Source: Cohnella sp. WQ 127256
Lineage (GTDB): Bacteria; Bacillota; Bacilli; Paenibacillales; Paenibacillaceae
Direction of reading: 5' to 3'
NCBI RefSeq assembly: GCF_024519285.1
Contig: NZ_JAMZCY010000005.1
Coordinates: 372,001-436,000 of the forward strand
Length of the DNA: 64,000 nucleotides
Below the pieces are notes generated by a model. That model made no database searches. It was not told where the DNA came from and saw only the letters and a program-made list of their open reading frames with translations. Made by a program: the position numbers and the translations under genes. This document shows positions 8,210-16,918 of this stretch, one piece after another (positions within the stretch are counted from its first letter, which is position 1; each line of letters starts with the position of its first letter).

Positions 8210-9802
8210 TTATTTTTGTGCCGTACGATCCTCCTGCTCCCGTAGCTCTATTCTCCGTATTTTACCGGAGGATGTTTTCGGGAGATCCGTGATAAATTCA
8301 ATTTTTCGTGGATATTTATACGGGGCAGTCCATTGCTTCACATGAGATTGGAGCTCCTTAACAAGCTCTGGAGAACCCGTTGATTCATCCTTAAGTACGA
8401 TAAAAGCTTTAACGATATGACCGCGAATTTCATCAGGGCTTGCAACGACAGCACATTCTTTGACGGAGGGATGCTTCATAAGCGCATCTTCTACTTCAAA
8501 GGGACCTATCGTATAGCCTGAGCTGATAATGATATCGTCTCCGCGGCCCTCGAACCAGAAATAGCCATCCTCATCCTTCCGAGCCCGGTCACCAGTTATG
8601 AAGTAATTCCCGTGTGTGCTTTGTTCTTTACGACCGGGATCCTTGTAATAGGTCTGGAACAATGCAGGCATGCTCAAATGAACAGCAATATCACCAACGA
8701 CACCTGCAGGTAGCGGGCTACCTTCATCATCTATGACCTCTACAACGCCCGAAGCAATGGGCTTACCCATGGAGCCAGCCCGAAACGGAGTATCCTTGAG
8801 TGTTCCGATAATCAGTGTGCTCTCTGTTTGTCCATAGCCGTCACGGATAGTGATATTAAAGTTGCGCTGGAAGGTGTTGATAACTTCTTGATTTAAGGGC
8901 TCCCCTGCAGATACTGCACAGCGTATTCGAGACAAGTCATACTGATGCAATTGTTCGCTCTTCGCCATTAATCGATATTCCGTTGGGGTGCAGCACAACA
9001 CTTGGATACGATGATCCTGTAGCAGTTGCAAATATCTATCCGGCTGGAACGATCCATTGTACACGAAGCCTGTTGCTCCATTCCCAAGCACGGTTAAGAA
9101 CGGGCTCCAGATCCATTTTTGCCAGCCTGGTGCTGCAGTGGCCCAGATCGTGTCCGATTCGCGAATATCTAGCCAGAGGGAAGTAACGATGCGTAAGTGA
9201 GCAAACGCCCAGCCATGAGTATGAGCGACAGCCTTAGGGTTGCCGGTTGTCCCAGAGGTATAGGCTAAAATTGCGATATCGTCACTCCGGCTGTTTACTG
9301 CAGTGAAGGTAGCGGGCTGATCTAACATTAATTTCTCAAGATTAAGCCACTCCGAATGGGGATTGTCTACACTTCCAGTAACGGAAAGACGGAAGTCCAA
9401 AGCAGGCATTTCTTCCGTAATGTTATCTACTTCATGCGTGCCTCCGGACCAAGCAATAACTGCTCTTGCCTCGGCATGTCGGAGACGGTAGGACAAATCC
9501 TTAGCTCTGAGCATTTCTGAAGAGGGGATAACGGCAAGTCCCAGCTTCAGACAAGCTAGATAGATGACATAAGTGGTTATGCTCCGTGGAACCATAACGA
9601 GTACACGGTCCCCCTGACGAAGACCAAGTCCCGATAAGCCTCCAGCGAGCTGATTAGCCTGTTTGCGTAACTCTCCGTATGTAATCTCCGTACAGCTTCC
9701 TTGTTCATTTAACCATTTAAGTGCAACCTTATCGGAAGGATGCGGTTCCATTTCCGAGGTGATATTGTAGTATTCTGGTGCGATCCATTGCTGACTGACC
9801 AA
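8210..9802 (-). CDS. AMP-dependent acyl-CoA synthetase (acetyl/medium-chain type)
   Basis: The product of about 530 residues belongs to the ANL adenylating superfamily. It has the P-loop-like motif YTSGTTGNPKAVAHTHG, DGYGQTE, the hinge motif GRGDDIIISSGY and the C-terminal catalytic Lys in KTSSGKIRR. The overall pattern resembles Bacillus short/branched-chain or medium-chain acyl-CoA synthetases (MbcS/AcsA-like): it converts a carboxylic acid, ATP and CoA to acyl-CoA. The TTG at 9802 is chosen because AGGAG lies nine bases upstream; the ATG at 9811 directly abuts that AGGAG and leaves no spacing. The gene stands alone on the minus strand. Confidence 0.88.
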   Translation of the reverse strand: MVSQQWIAPEYYNITSEMEPHPSDKVALKWLNEQGSCTEITYGELRKQANQLAGGLSGLGLRQGDRVLVMVPRSITTYVIYLACLKLGLAVIPSSEMLRAKDLSYRLRHAEARAVIAWSGGTHEVDNITEEMPALDFRLSVTGSVDNPHSEWLNLEKLMLDQPATFTAVNSRSDDIAILAYTSGTTGNPKAVAHTHGWAFAHLRIVTSLWLDIRESDTIWATAAPGWQKWIWSPFLTVLGNGATGFVYNGSFQPDRYLQLLQDHRIQVLCCTPTEYRLMAKSEQLHQYDLSRIRCAVSAGEPLNQEVINTFQRNFNITIRDGYGQTESTLIIGTLKDTPFRAGSMGKPIASGVVEVIDDEGSPLPAGVVGDIAVHLSMPALFQTYYKDPGRKEQSTHGNYFITGDRARKDEDGYFWFEGRGDDIIISSGYTIGPFEVEDALMKHPSVKECAVVASPDEIRGHIVKAFIVLKDESTGSPELVKELQSHVKQWTAPYKYPRKIEFITDLPKTSSGKIRRIELREQEDRTAQK

Positions 9803-10037
9803 GATGAACATCTCCTAAATACCGTTTGATGGATATATCGTTAAGATAAGTATAGCATGACTCCTAGTACCAGCTTCTAACGAGGCCTTTTCACTTAGAG
9901 AATGTTCTGTGCCAATTTTGCTAGTCAATAGTATTTTGTGCATAAGTTAACGGAGTTATTTTTTATTGTTTGTTGTTTGTCAGGAAAGTAATATGATGAT
10001 TAAAGATAACAATTTAGGTCATTAAAGGAGATCTCTC

Positions 10038-10427
10038 ATGGAAGAAAACAAAGTCACTTATGAATCCATCGATGATTATATCTCAGGCTTTCCCCTAAAG
10101 ATTCAGGAAACGCTTCAAATGTTAAGAAAAGTAATCAAAGAGTCAGCCCCTGACGCCAAGGAAAAGATTAGTTATCAAATGCCAACTTTTGCGATGAAAA
10201 GAAATCTAGTACATTTTGCGGCATACAACAAGCATATTGGATTTTATCCGGGTGCGAGTGGAATTGCTGCATTTCAACAGGAGTTAAGTGCATACAAAGG
10301 GGCAAAAGGGTCCGTACAATTTCCAATTGATAAGCCGCTGCCGTTTGAATTAATAAGCAGTATCGTTAAATTCAGAGTGGCTGAGGATTTAGAAAAAGCA
10401 AAAGGCAAATTGAAAAAGAAGAAATAG
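10038..10427 (+). CDS. DUF1801 / YdhG-type putative iron chaperone
   Basis: The 129-residue cytoplasmic protein starts at an ATG with AAAGGAG upstream. The core (YISGFPLKIQETLQMLRKVI, KISYQMPTF, HIGFYPGASGI and SVQFPIDKPLP) is characteristic of DUF1801 (YdhG/YobT/Fra family), members of which have been described as frataxin-like iron chaperones in Bacillus. The C-terminus is very basic (KAKGKLKKKK). It lies 66 bases before the SDR gene and may be co-transcribed. The role in iron handling is family knowledge, not shown here. Confidence 0.85.
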   Translation: MEENKVTYESIDDYISGFPLKIQETLQMLRKVIKESAPDAKEKISYQMPTFAMKRNLVHFAAYNKHIGFYPGASGIAAFQQELSAYKGAKGSVQFPIDKPLPFELISSIVKFRVAEDLEKAKGKLKKKK

Positions 10428-10493
10428 TATAGCTACATCCTATGGTCATAATCGGCTTCAGGCTTCATGTCTTTGGATAGGAAGGAGTTATAC

Positions 10494-11345
10494 ATGAATA
10501 TGCATACCTATGGCTTGTTGGAAAAGATATTATTTCCCCCTACGTCTATTAATGTGAAGAAGCTTAGAAGACAAATAGAAGGAAAGGTAATACTCATAAC
10601 CGGAGCAAGCTCAGGGATTGGGGAACAAGCAGCTTATCTACTGGCAGATTTCAATGTGCATCTCATTCTAGTGGCTCGAACAGAGGATAAGCTGAAATCG
10701 CTGAAGCAGGAAATAGAACAAAAAGCTGCCCAAGTCAGTATTGTTCGAGCGGACCTTAGGATTATCGAAGATATGGAGAGGGTAATTGCCTTTATACAGC
10801 AGTTGCCAACTGGGTTGGATATTATCGTAAGTAATGCGGGTCTTTCGATTAGTCGCTCGATTCACGATTCCTTAGACCGTTATCACGATTTTACTAGGAC
10901 GATGGCGATTAATTATTTTGCTCCGGTTCAATTGTTACTCTCCGCTATTCCCCTACTGCAAAAAAATCAAGGACATGTGATCAACATCTCTACGGTAAAT
11001 GTCTTATTATTACCGATTCCCCACTGGGCAGCGTATCAGGCATCTAAGTCCGCATTCGACACCTGGTTTCGTTCTACTGCGCCTGAGCTCAATGAAATGG
11101 GGATAACGACCACTTCGATCTACCTTCCTTTAGTCAAAACACCAATGATCCTACCGACACCAGCTTATCAAGATCTACCAGCCATGAGTTCTAGTCATGT
11201 TGCCCAAATCATCTGTAAATCCATGTACACACAAAAGCGAATCCATAAGCCGTGGTGGATCATTTTTGGACAATGGACATCTATAATGTTCAGAGGGATA
11301 TGGGAGTTATGGACTCCGGTACGGTTGCGAAAAAGGAGGAAATAA
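10494..11345 (+). CDS. Short-chain dehydrogenase/reductase (SDR)
   Basis: The 283-residue classical SDR has the NAD(P)-binding motif TGASSGIG at residues 36-43, VSNAG, a catalytic Ser in INISTVN and the YQASK catalytic dyad. A hydrophobic N-terminal extension precedes the fold, and the basic C-terminus (PVRLRKRRK) with aromatic segments suggests membrane association. The ATG at 10494 follows GGAAGGAG; an upstream in-frame ATG at 10467 has no RBS. The next gene, an AMP-ligase, starts two bases after its stop, so the pair is probably functionally coupled in activating and reducing an acyl substrate. The substrate is unknown. Confidence 0.9.
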   Translation: MNMHTYGLLEKILFPPTSINVKKLRRQIEGKVILITGASSGIGEQAAYLLADFNVHLILVARTEDKLKSLKQEIEQKAAQVSIVRADLRIIEDMERVIAFIQQLPTGLDIIVSNAGLSISRSIHDSLDRYHDFTRTMAINYFAPVQLLLSAIPLLQKNQGHVINISTVNVLLLPIPHWAAYQASKSAFDTWFRSTAPELNEMGITTTSIYLPLVKTPMILPTPAYQDLPAMSSSHVAQIICKSMYTQKRIHKPWWIIFGQWTSIMFRGIWELWTPVRLRKRRK

Positions 11346-11347
11346 CA

Positions 11348-12904
11348 TTGAATATCATGAGCACGTTGGCTGTCTTATACAAAATCAAATTGCTGTCTCC
11401 CGTCGGCTTAGTTCGATTCCTGCACGCAGTATGGAAATATGGTATCAATGTAATGGCCTTGCTAAGCTTTGCAGCCAAAACCTATCGCAATGAGGTCGCT
11501 ATAGTAGATGAGCATGAGACATTAAGTTATTCCCAATTGCAGTCGCAATCGGAAAAGCTGGCATTTCTGTTACAGCAGCAATATGGTGTTCGAAGCGGTT
11601 ACAAAGTAGGCTTTATGTGTAAAAATCATGCGAATTTGGTGAAATCCATATTTGCAGCCTCTTTGCTCGGAGCCGATATCTATTTGCTTAATGCTGAAAT
11701 GAGCAACAGTCAATTGGACAGTCTATTAGGTCGCTACGATTTTCATTTCATTGTTTATGATGGACAATTATCTTCGCTGATCGAGCAATCCTCCTATTCG
11801 AAGCTTAAGCTCCTTAGTTATCATGATCATTTGCCTTCTATCAGTAGCTTAGTGGCCTCCAAAGTGGAGGTCAATTTGAAGTTACAGCGGACCTCATCAA
11901 GCAAGTTGATCCTATTAACAGGGGGGACGACTGGCAAGTCTAAAGCAGCTGCACATAAACCATCGATGTTCAGATATGTAAACCCGTTTATCGCTATGAT
12001 CACTCGGTTGAATCTTTTACACTATCGTACGGCCTATATTGCGACACCTATTTATCATGGTTACGGTGTGGCTGTATGCTTGTTATTTATCGCCATGGGA
12101 AAAAAAATAGTCGTACGCGAAGGGTTCGATGCAGCAAAAGCATGTGATTTCATTCATAAGCACCAAGTTGAGGTCGTAACCGTAGTACCGTTAATGATTC
12201 ATAAAATGCTGGAGCATGATGCGGAGTGTTTAACCTCTCTGACCTGCATCGCCTCAGGTAGCGCAGAACTAAATCCGAAATTAGTGGAGAAGACGAGAAG
12301 TAAGTTAGGGGATATTATTTACAATCTATATGGCACCTCGGAAGCCGGGTTGAATATGATCGCAACACCCCAAGACTTGAAAATGGCAGAGAATACAATC
12401 GGTAAGAAAATAACAGGAGTCCGATTAAAAATTGTCGATGATCACAAAAATGAGGTTGAGCTCGGTAAAGTCGGTCAATTTTGCATCAAAAATAAAGGGC
12501 TCCGTAAAAATAGTCACCATGCATGGATCGAGGTAGGGGATTTGGGTTACCGAGATCATCAAGGCTATTATTATTTGTGTGGAAGAGTAGATGACATGGT
12601 TGTTTCGGCCGGAGTCAATGTTTATCCGATTGAAGTTGAACAGGCGCTCATCAAGCACCCAGAGGTTGAAGATGTAGCGGTGATAGGAGTCAGGGACGAA
12701 CATTTCGGGCAACGGTTGAAGGCATTCGTTCTTCTAGCTAACCATGCAAGCGCAACACAAGAGGAGCTATTGGATTGGTTGCGCAATAGAGTTGCGAGAT
12801 TTCAGATGCCTAGAGAAATCATCTTTGTTGAGAATATGCCTTATACTTCTCTAGGTAAGCACGATAAAAAGTACTTGAGAGAGTCCCAAAGCGGCACGTT
12901 ATAA
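11348..12904 (+). CDS. AMP-dependent acyl ligase coupled to SDR
   Basis: The product of about 518 residues is an ANL-superfamily adenylating enzyme: LLTGGTTGKSKAAAHK phosphate-binding motif, NLYGTSEAG, GRVDDMVVSAGVNVYP hinge and a terminal catalytic Lys in TSLGKHDK. TTG at 11348 is taken as the start because AGGAGG lies eight bases upstream, inside the end of the SDR gene; an ATG follows at 11357. It resembles fatty-acyl-CoA ligases more than NRPS domains, and no carrier-protein gene is adjacent. With the SDR it may form a small lipid-modification module. The role is not recognised. Confidence 0.87.
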   Translation: MNIMSTLAVLYKIKLLSPVGLVRFLHAVWKYGINVMALLSFAAKTYRNEVAIVDEHETLSYSQLQSQSEKLAFLLQQQYGVRSGYKVGFMCKNHANLVKSIFAASLLGADIYLLNAEMSNSQLDSLLGRYDFHFIVYDGQLSSLIEQSSYSKLKLLSYHDHLPSISSLVASKVEVNLKLQRTSSSKLILLTGGTTGKSKAAAHKPSMFRYVNPFIAMITRLNLLHYRTAYIATPIYHGYGVAVCLLFIAMGKKIVVREGFDAAKACDFIHKHQVEVVTVVPLMIHKMLEHDAECLTSLTCIASGSAELNPKLVEKTRSKLGDIIYNLYGTSEAGLNMIATPQDLKMAENTIGKKITGVRLKIVDDHKNEVELGKVGQFCIKNKGLRKNSHHAWIEVGDLGYRDHQGYYYLCGRVDDMVVSAGVNVYPIEVEQALIKHPEVEDVAVIGVRDEHFGQRLKAFVLLANHASATQEELLDWLRNRVARFQMPREIIFVENMPYTSLGKHDKKYLRESQSGTL

Positions 12905-12988
12905 GCTGTTTAGAAGCGCATAGTATCCTTACAAGAAGAAATTAAGGGTTGTAGTTAGGATATAGGTGTGATAATATCTTCAAAGCGA

Positions 12989-13017
12989 ATGATAATGATT
13001 ATCAACTTCAATATAAT
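12989..13017 (+). promoter_or_regulatory. Promoter of the heme-uptake operon
   Basis: TATAAT at 13012-13017 is preceded, with a 17-base spacer, by ATGATA (12989-12994), which matches four of six bases of the -35 consensus. The -35 element is covered by one Fur box and the last base of the -10 element touches the second, as expected for iron-repressed transcription. Confidence 0.6.
12990..13004 (+). promoter_or_regulatory. Fur box 1
   Basis: TGATAATGATTATCA is a perfect 7-1-7 Fur operator (TGATAAT, one base, ATTATCA). It overlaps the -35 region of the promoter of the heme-uptake operon. Confidence 0.88.
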
Positions 13018-13031
13018 GATAATCGTTATCG
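13017..13031 (+). promoter_or_regulatory. Fur box 2
   Basis: TGATAATCGTTATCG matches the 7-1-7 Fur consensus with two mismatches. It lies 27 bases after Fur box 1, at and just past the -10 box. Confidence 0.8.
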
Positions 13032-13059
13032 GACATACATAACCTCGGGGGGATTTAGC

Positions 13060-14079
13060 TTGAAAAAGTTTTCAGCACTACTAATTATTGGGGCACTTCT
13101 AGTTATGACAGCATGTTCATCCAATTCAGAGAAAAACAACTCTAGTTCTTCACCAGTCGCTAGTAACTCGAATAGCACTGAGTCACCTACACCTACTAGC
13201 AGCGATGCAGACAATGCATCAACCGAGTATAGCTTAGAAAATGACGGAGTCGATCAAGCAGCCTTCACTGAAGCATTAAGCCAATTCCCAGCAGAGGTGC
13301 CGGAGAAAATCGTTACAACATCTGTACCTTTGACTGAAATGCTCCACTTACTAGGAATCACACCGGTTGGCGTTCCTACTTCAACTAACCCGATTCCAGC
13401 AGACTTTGATTCCATTCCTAAGATCGGATCACCGATGGCACCGGATTTGGAAGTTGTAACGAATCTTGAGCCAGATTTGCTTCTAGGTTCAGAAGCACTT
13501 CGTAGTACACTGGACAAAAACCTAGAAGGCATCAAGGTGGAAAAAGCGTACTTACGTACAGACTCATTTGAGGATCTGAAGCTTAGCTTTAAAGTGCTAG
13601 GCACTTATTTTAAGAAGACAGATGAGATGAATAAGGTATTGAGCACTATCCTGGATAAAGAAAATGCACTGGCGAAACAAGCTGAAGGTAAGAAATTGCC
13701 GACTGTTATGTTGATGATCGGAACATCGGATTCTTTCATGGTTATGAGTGAGACCTCTTACCTAGGAAGTCTGGTTAAGAAGCTAAATGCGGATAATATC
13801 GCTACATCCGTGCTAAAGGTCAAAGACACGTATTCTCCGATTAACATGGAGAACGTTGTAGCTGCAGACCCAGATATCATTCTTGTACTTGCTTCAGGCG
13901 ATCATGGCGCATCCCAAGACAAGTTTGAGAAAGAAGTAGCAAAGGATGCTGCATGGAAAAATCTATCCGCATATAAAAACAATAAAATTCAAATTTTAGA
14001 CTATAGTATCTTTGGTGTAACTTCAATTAGCAATGTAGACAAAGCATTAACACAAATTGCAGAATATTTCTACGAATAA
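13060..14079 (+). CDS. Heme/iron ABC importer binding lipoprotein, IsdE-like
   Basis: The 339-residue product is a periplasmic-binding-type lipoprotein: MKKFSALLIIGALLVMTAC with lipidated Cys19, a Ser/Asn-rich linker, then the binding domain. The pattern (TSVPLTEMLHLLGITPVGVPTS, PKIGSPMAPD, SFMVMSETSYLGSLVKK and IFGVTSISNVDKAL) follows the heme-binding IsdE family closely. The two heme ligands of IsdE appear conserved as Met126 (GSPMAPD) and His282 (SGDHGAS). The start is TTG with GGGGGG upstream. It heads an operon with a FecCD permease, an ATPase and a HugZ-type protein, and two Fur boxes sit in its promoter. Heme as substrate is inferred; a siderophore is the alternative. Confidence 0.85.
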   Translation: MKKFSALLIIGALLVMTACSSNSEKNNSSSSPVASNSNSTESPTPTSSDADNASTEYSLENDGVDQAAFTEALSQFPAEVPEKIVTTSVPLTEMLHLLGITPVGVPTSTNPIPADFDSIPKIGSPMAPDLEVVTNLEPDLLLGSEALRSTLDKNLEGIKVEKAYLRTDSFEDLKLSFKVLGTYFKKTDEMNKVLSTILDKENALAKQAEGKKLPTVMLMIGTSDSFMVMSETSYLGSLVKKLNADNIATSVLKVKDTYSPINMENVVAADPDIILVLASGDHGASQDKFEKEVAKDAAWKNLSAYKNNKIQILDYSIFGVTSISNVDKALTQIAEYFYE

Positions 14080-14098
14080 TTAAAGGCGGTAACAGGAT

Positions 14099-15085
14099 AT
14101 GAGTACACATCGAAGCCGATCCATTGTCATCATCACGTTTATACTTGTAACTGTTGCCGCGTTGATCGCAATTGGATTAGGCAGTGTGTTCATCTCGATT
14201 CCTGAAATCTTCCAAACCATTTTCGGGTCGTCGACGAAAGCCGTGCATTCCACGATTATTTTCGATATTCGATTACCACGGGTGCTACTGGCACTAATTA
14301 TCGGGGCAAATATTGCGATTTCAGGTGCGCTACTGCAAGCTGTAATGGGTAATCCGTTGGCAGATCCGGGTTTGACAGGGGTAACGAGTGGGGCGGCTGC
14401 TTGCGTACTTCTCATTATGCTGGCAATGCCAGAGTATACTCAGTTCATACCGGCTGCTGCTTTTATCGGGGGATTAATCGCTGCTTTCATTGTTTACGCG
14501 TTAGCCTGGAGACGTTCAGGAATATCACCAATCACCATCATTCTATCTGGCGTCGCTGTGAATGCGTTGTGCGGAGGGGTTATCGGATTCCTAACGATCA
14601 TGTACAGTGATAGACTCCCAGCAGCAGTCCAATGGCTAAATGGGAGTCTGGCGTCCAAAGGAATGAACGCATTAACGATGGTGTATCCGTATGCGATCGT
14701 GGGTTGGATTTTGGCGTTCTTCGCCATCCGCAAGGCGAATATTATTAGACTTGGTGATCAGGTTGCATCTAACCTAGGTGAGAATGTGAATCGAATTCGC
14801 ATCTTACTATCGTTGTTAGCGGTATTCTTGTCAGCGATCTCTGTGGCCGCCATTGGAATGATCGGATTCGTTGGTCTTATCGTCCCTCATATGGCAAGAT
14901 TGCTAGTGGGTTCGGATTACAAATATATGATGCCAATGAGCATGGCGCTTGGAGCACTCGTCCTATTAATTGCGGATACGGGTGGAAGAACCTTATTTTC
15001 TCCAATAGATATTCCCGCTGGTATTTTAATGGCTGTTGTCGGTGCACCATACTTTCTGTACTTGATGAGAAGGAGGATGTTCTAA
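14099..15085 (+). CDS. Heme/iron ABC importer permease (FecCD family)
   Basis: The 328-residue protein has the FecCD/BtuC-type layout with about nine or ten membrane helices. Family blocks are RLPRVLLALIIGANIAISGA, GNPLADPGLTGVTSGAA, LGDQVASNLGENVNRIR, GMIGFVGLIVPHMARLLVG and the terminal GAPYFLYLMRRR. It forms the homodimeric channel of a type II importer and lies between the binding lipoprotein (19-base gap) and the ATPase (one base gap), so the three are one transporter. Confidence 0.94.
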   Translation: MSTHRSRSIVIITFILVTVAALIAIGLGSVFISIPEIFQTIFGSSTKAVHSTIIFDIRLPRVLLALIIGANIAISGALLQAVMGNPLADPGLTGVTSGAAACVLLIMLAMPEYTQFIPAAAFIGGLIAAFIVYALAWRRSGISPITIILSGVAVNALCGGVIGFLTIMYSDRLPAAVQWLNGSLASKGMNALTMVYPYAIVGWILAFFAIRKANIIRLGDQVASNLGENVNRIRILLSLLAVFLSAISVAAIGMIGFVGLIVPHMARLLVGSDYKYMMPMSMALGALVLLIADTGGRTLFSPIDIPAGILMAVVGAPYFLYLMRRRMF

Positions 15086-15086
15086 T

Positions 15087-15866
15087 ATGTTTACTGTCGA
15101 TTCCATATCCATTCGGTATGAACAGAAGAGCGTAATTAACAATTTCTCTTTTTCCGTCAAGCAAGGGGAAGTGGTATCCATTATTGGGCCAAACGGGTCT
15201 GGTAAGTCGACGCTTCTCAAAGCGGTATCACGTCTGATCCCTTATGAAGGGAACGTCATGCTAGAAGGCGTCAATTTGAAATCAATGAACTCTAAGCAGA
15301 TTGCCCGTAATATGTGCATGCTTAGTCAGAAAAACCAAGCTCCGAATGATATGACGGTCGTGGATCTTGTTTCTTATGGCAGGTATCCACACAAACGGTG
15401 GTTTGAGAAATTAAACAATGAAGATATGGATATCGTCCATTGGGCACTTGAGAAGACACATCTAACAGAATATAAGGATCGAGCTGTCGCGTCCTTATCC
15501 GGTGGTGAATCGCAGCGTGCGTGGATTGCTATGGCGCTTGCCCAGCGGCCTAAGATTTTGTTGCTTGATGAGCCGACAACTTATCTAGACATTTCCCATC
15601 AGCATGAGGTGCTAGAGCTCGTTCGTGAGCTGAATCGGGATATGGGGATGACCGTTGTCATGGTGCTACATGATCTTAACCAAGCTTCTCGTTATAGCGA
15701 TAACATCGTTGTCGTGCAAGGCGGAGTCAAAGCGATGGATGGAACTCCTAACGAGGTCATGACGGCGGATATGATTCGGAACGTGTACCGGATGGATGCA
15801 GAAATTCAGTACGTTCCTACGGAGAAGAAGCCACGCATACATTTGCTGAGTACTGCAGCTGTATGA
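15087..15866 (+). CDS. Heme/iron ABC importer ATPase (FecE type)
   Basis: The 259-residue ATPase has Walker A GPNGSGKST at residues 34-42, Q-loop LSQKNQ, the signature LSGGESQRAW, Walker B ILLLDEPTTYLD and switch His in VLHDLNQ. The pattern is that of FecE/FhuC siderophore and heme importers. AGGAGG precedes the ATG inside the permease gene end. It is the only ABC ATPase encoded in this window and is dedicated to this importer rather than to the sugar systems. Confidence 0.94.
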   Translation: MFTVDSISIRYEQKSVINNFSFSVKQGEVVSIIGPNGSGKSTLLKAVSRLIPYEGNVMLEGVNLKSMNSKQIARNMCMLSQKNQAPNDMTVVDLVSYGRYPHKRWFEKLNNEDMDIVHWALEKTHLTEYKDRAVASLSGGESQRAWIAMALAQRPKILLLDEPTTYLDISHQHEVLELVRELNRDMGMTVVMVLHDLNQASRYSDNIVVVQGGVKAMDGTPNEVMTADMIRNVYRMDAEIQYVPTEKKPRIHLLSTAAV

Positions 15867-15910
15867 TAGTCTAATCATCAAAATAAACATACTCTTTGGG
15901 GGATTTTATA

Positions 15911-16408
15911 ATGAAAAAGCCAGTAGATGTGGAACAAAATAAAGAAAATTACTTGCAGTTTATTGCAAATCGCAAAACTGTAATTTTGAGCTTGATTGAT
16001 GACGAGGGTAAACCTTTTATTAGTTATGCTCCTTTCGTTAAGAAGGAAGGCAAGCTCTTTATCTACATTAGCAAGATCGCTGATCATTATCGTTATATGG
16101 AAAGTAACGAATTTGTGGACGTGCTTCTTATTGCTGACGAATCAGCAACGAAAAATAATTTCGCAACAGAGCGGGCACGTTTGAACTGTACTTCAATCAA
16201 TATCGGCAATGATGGACATGATGATATCTTTGAATTGTTCAATGCTGCGCACGGTGCTCCTATGATGGATTTATTGCGTGGATTGGACTTTTCCTTGTTC
16301 GAGCTGACTCCTGTGAGTGGACGCTACGTAGTTGGCTTCGGCTTGGCATTCGACATTGACGTGGACGCGAATTTATTTAGTCATGTTGTTATAGATAAGA
16401 AGAGCTAA
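15911..16408 (+). CDS. HugZ-type heme-degrading (PNPOx-fold) protein
   Basis: The 165-residue protein has the split-barrel pyridoxamine-phosphate-oxidase-like fold and the pattern of HugZ/HutZ heme-utilisation proteins: SYAPFVKKEGKLFIYIS, DVLLIADESATKNNFATERARL and LFELTPVSGRYVVGFGLAFDI. HugZ family members bind heme and open it oxidatively to release iron. It lacks the longer C-terminal tail of Helicobacter HugZ. The start at 15911 is preceded by GGGGGA. Its position 44 bases after the importer ATPase supports cytosolic iron extraction from imported heme. Confidence 0.82.
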   Translation: MKKPVDVEQNKENYLQFIANRKTVILSLIDDEGKPFISYAPFVKKEGKLFIYISKIADHYRYMESNEFVDVLLIADESATKNNFATERARLNCTSINIGNDGHDDIFELFNAAHGAPMMDLLRGLDFSLFELTPVSGRYVVGFGLAFDIDVDANLFSHVVIDKKS

Positions 16409-16432
16409 ACGGGATAGAGGAGCTGAATCGAT

Positions 16433-16852
16433 ATGACATTTGAAACAGTGCTACCGATATGGCAGGCTATTCAAGAACGGTTTCATAAAACCGTTAAAGC
16501 ATTGCCAGAACAGGATCTGAGCTTACAGATGGGTTCCTCAACGATAGGGTCCTTGATTAAGCATAATGCGGAAGTAGAATTTATGTTTGCTGAGTGGTTC
16601 TTCGGCAAAAGTAAGTCAGAGGCTATCGAAACTTCTGATACTAACTTAGAGCAGTTGGTTCAATTGCTGACGGCTTCAAATGCAAATTTGATCGAAGCAA
16701 TGAAAGAGCTTCCGGAGGATGCATGGCATCAACGTATGGAGTCGTCTATCGGAACATCAACACCACTGGAAGCCTTAGGTAGACTTATGTATCATACGGG
16801 CATTCATTCGGGACAAATTTCTCTTATTCAGAAAACACTCAAAGCCAAGTGA
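16433..16852 (+). CDS. DinB-family protein
   Basis: The 139-residue protein is a four-helix-bundle DinB/YfiT-type protein. The likely metal ligands are His in SLIKHNAEVEF and the two His in MYHTGIHSGQI near the C-terminus. DinB proteins include thiol-dependent S-transferases and many uncharacterised members. An AGAGGAG RBS precedes the ATG. It ends the Fur-boxed heme operon and is followed by a terminator, so it is probably iron-regulated; why it sits here is unclear. Confidence 0.85.
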   Translation: MTFETVLPIWQAIQERFHKTVKALPEQDLSLQMGSSTIGSLIKHNAEVEFMFAEWFFGKSKSEAIETSDTNLEQLVQLLTASNANLIEAMKELPEDAWHQRMESSIGTSTPLEALGRLMYHTGIHSGQISLIQKTLKAK

Positions 16853-16867
16853 TTCCTTAATTCTTAA

Positions 16868-16906
16868 AATCCTGACCTCGGTATAGTATCCGAAGTCAGG
16901 ATTTTT
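16868..16906. terminator. Terminator between convergent heme operon and catalase
   Basis: AATCCTGAC with TCGG pairs with CCGA and GTCAGGATT, followed on the plus strand by five T; on the minus strand the stem is followed by ATTTTAAG. It probably works in both directions. Confidence 0.85.
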
Positions 16907-16918
16907 CACTTTCTTTTA

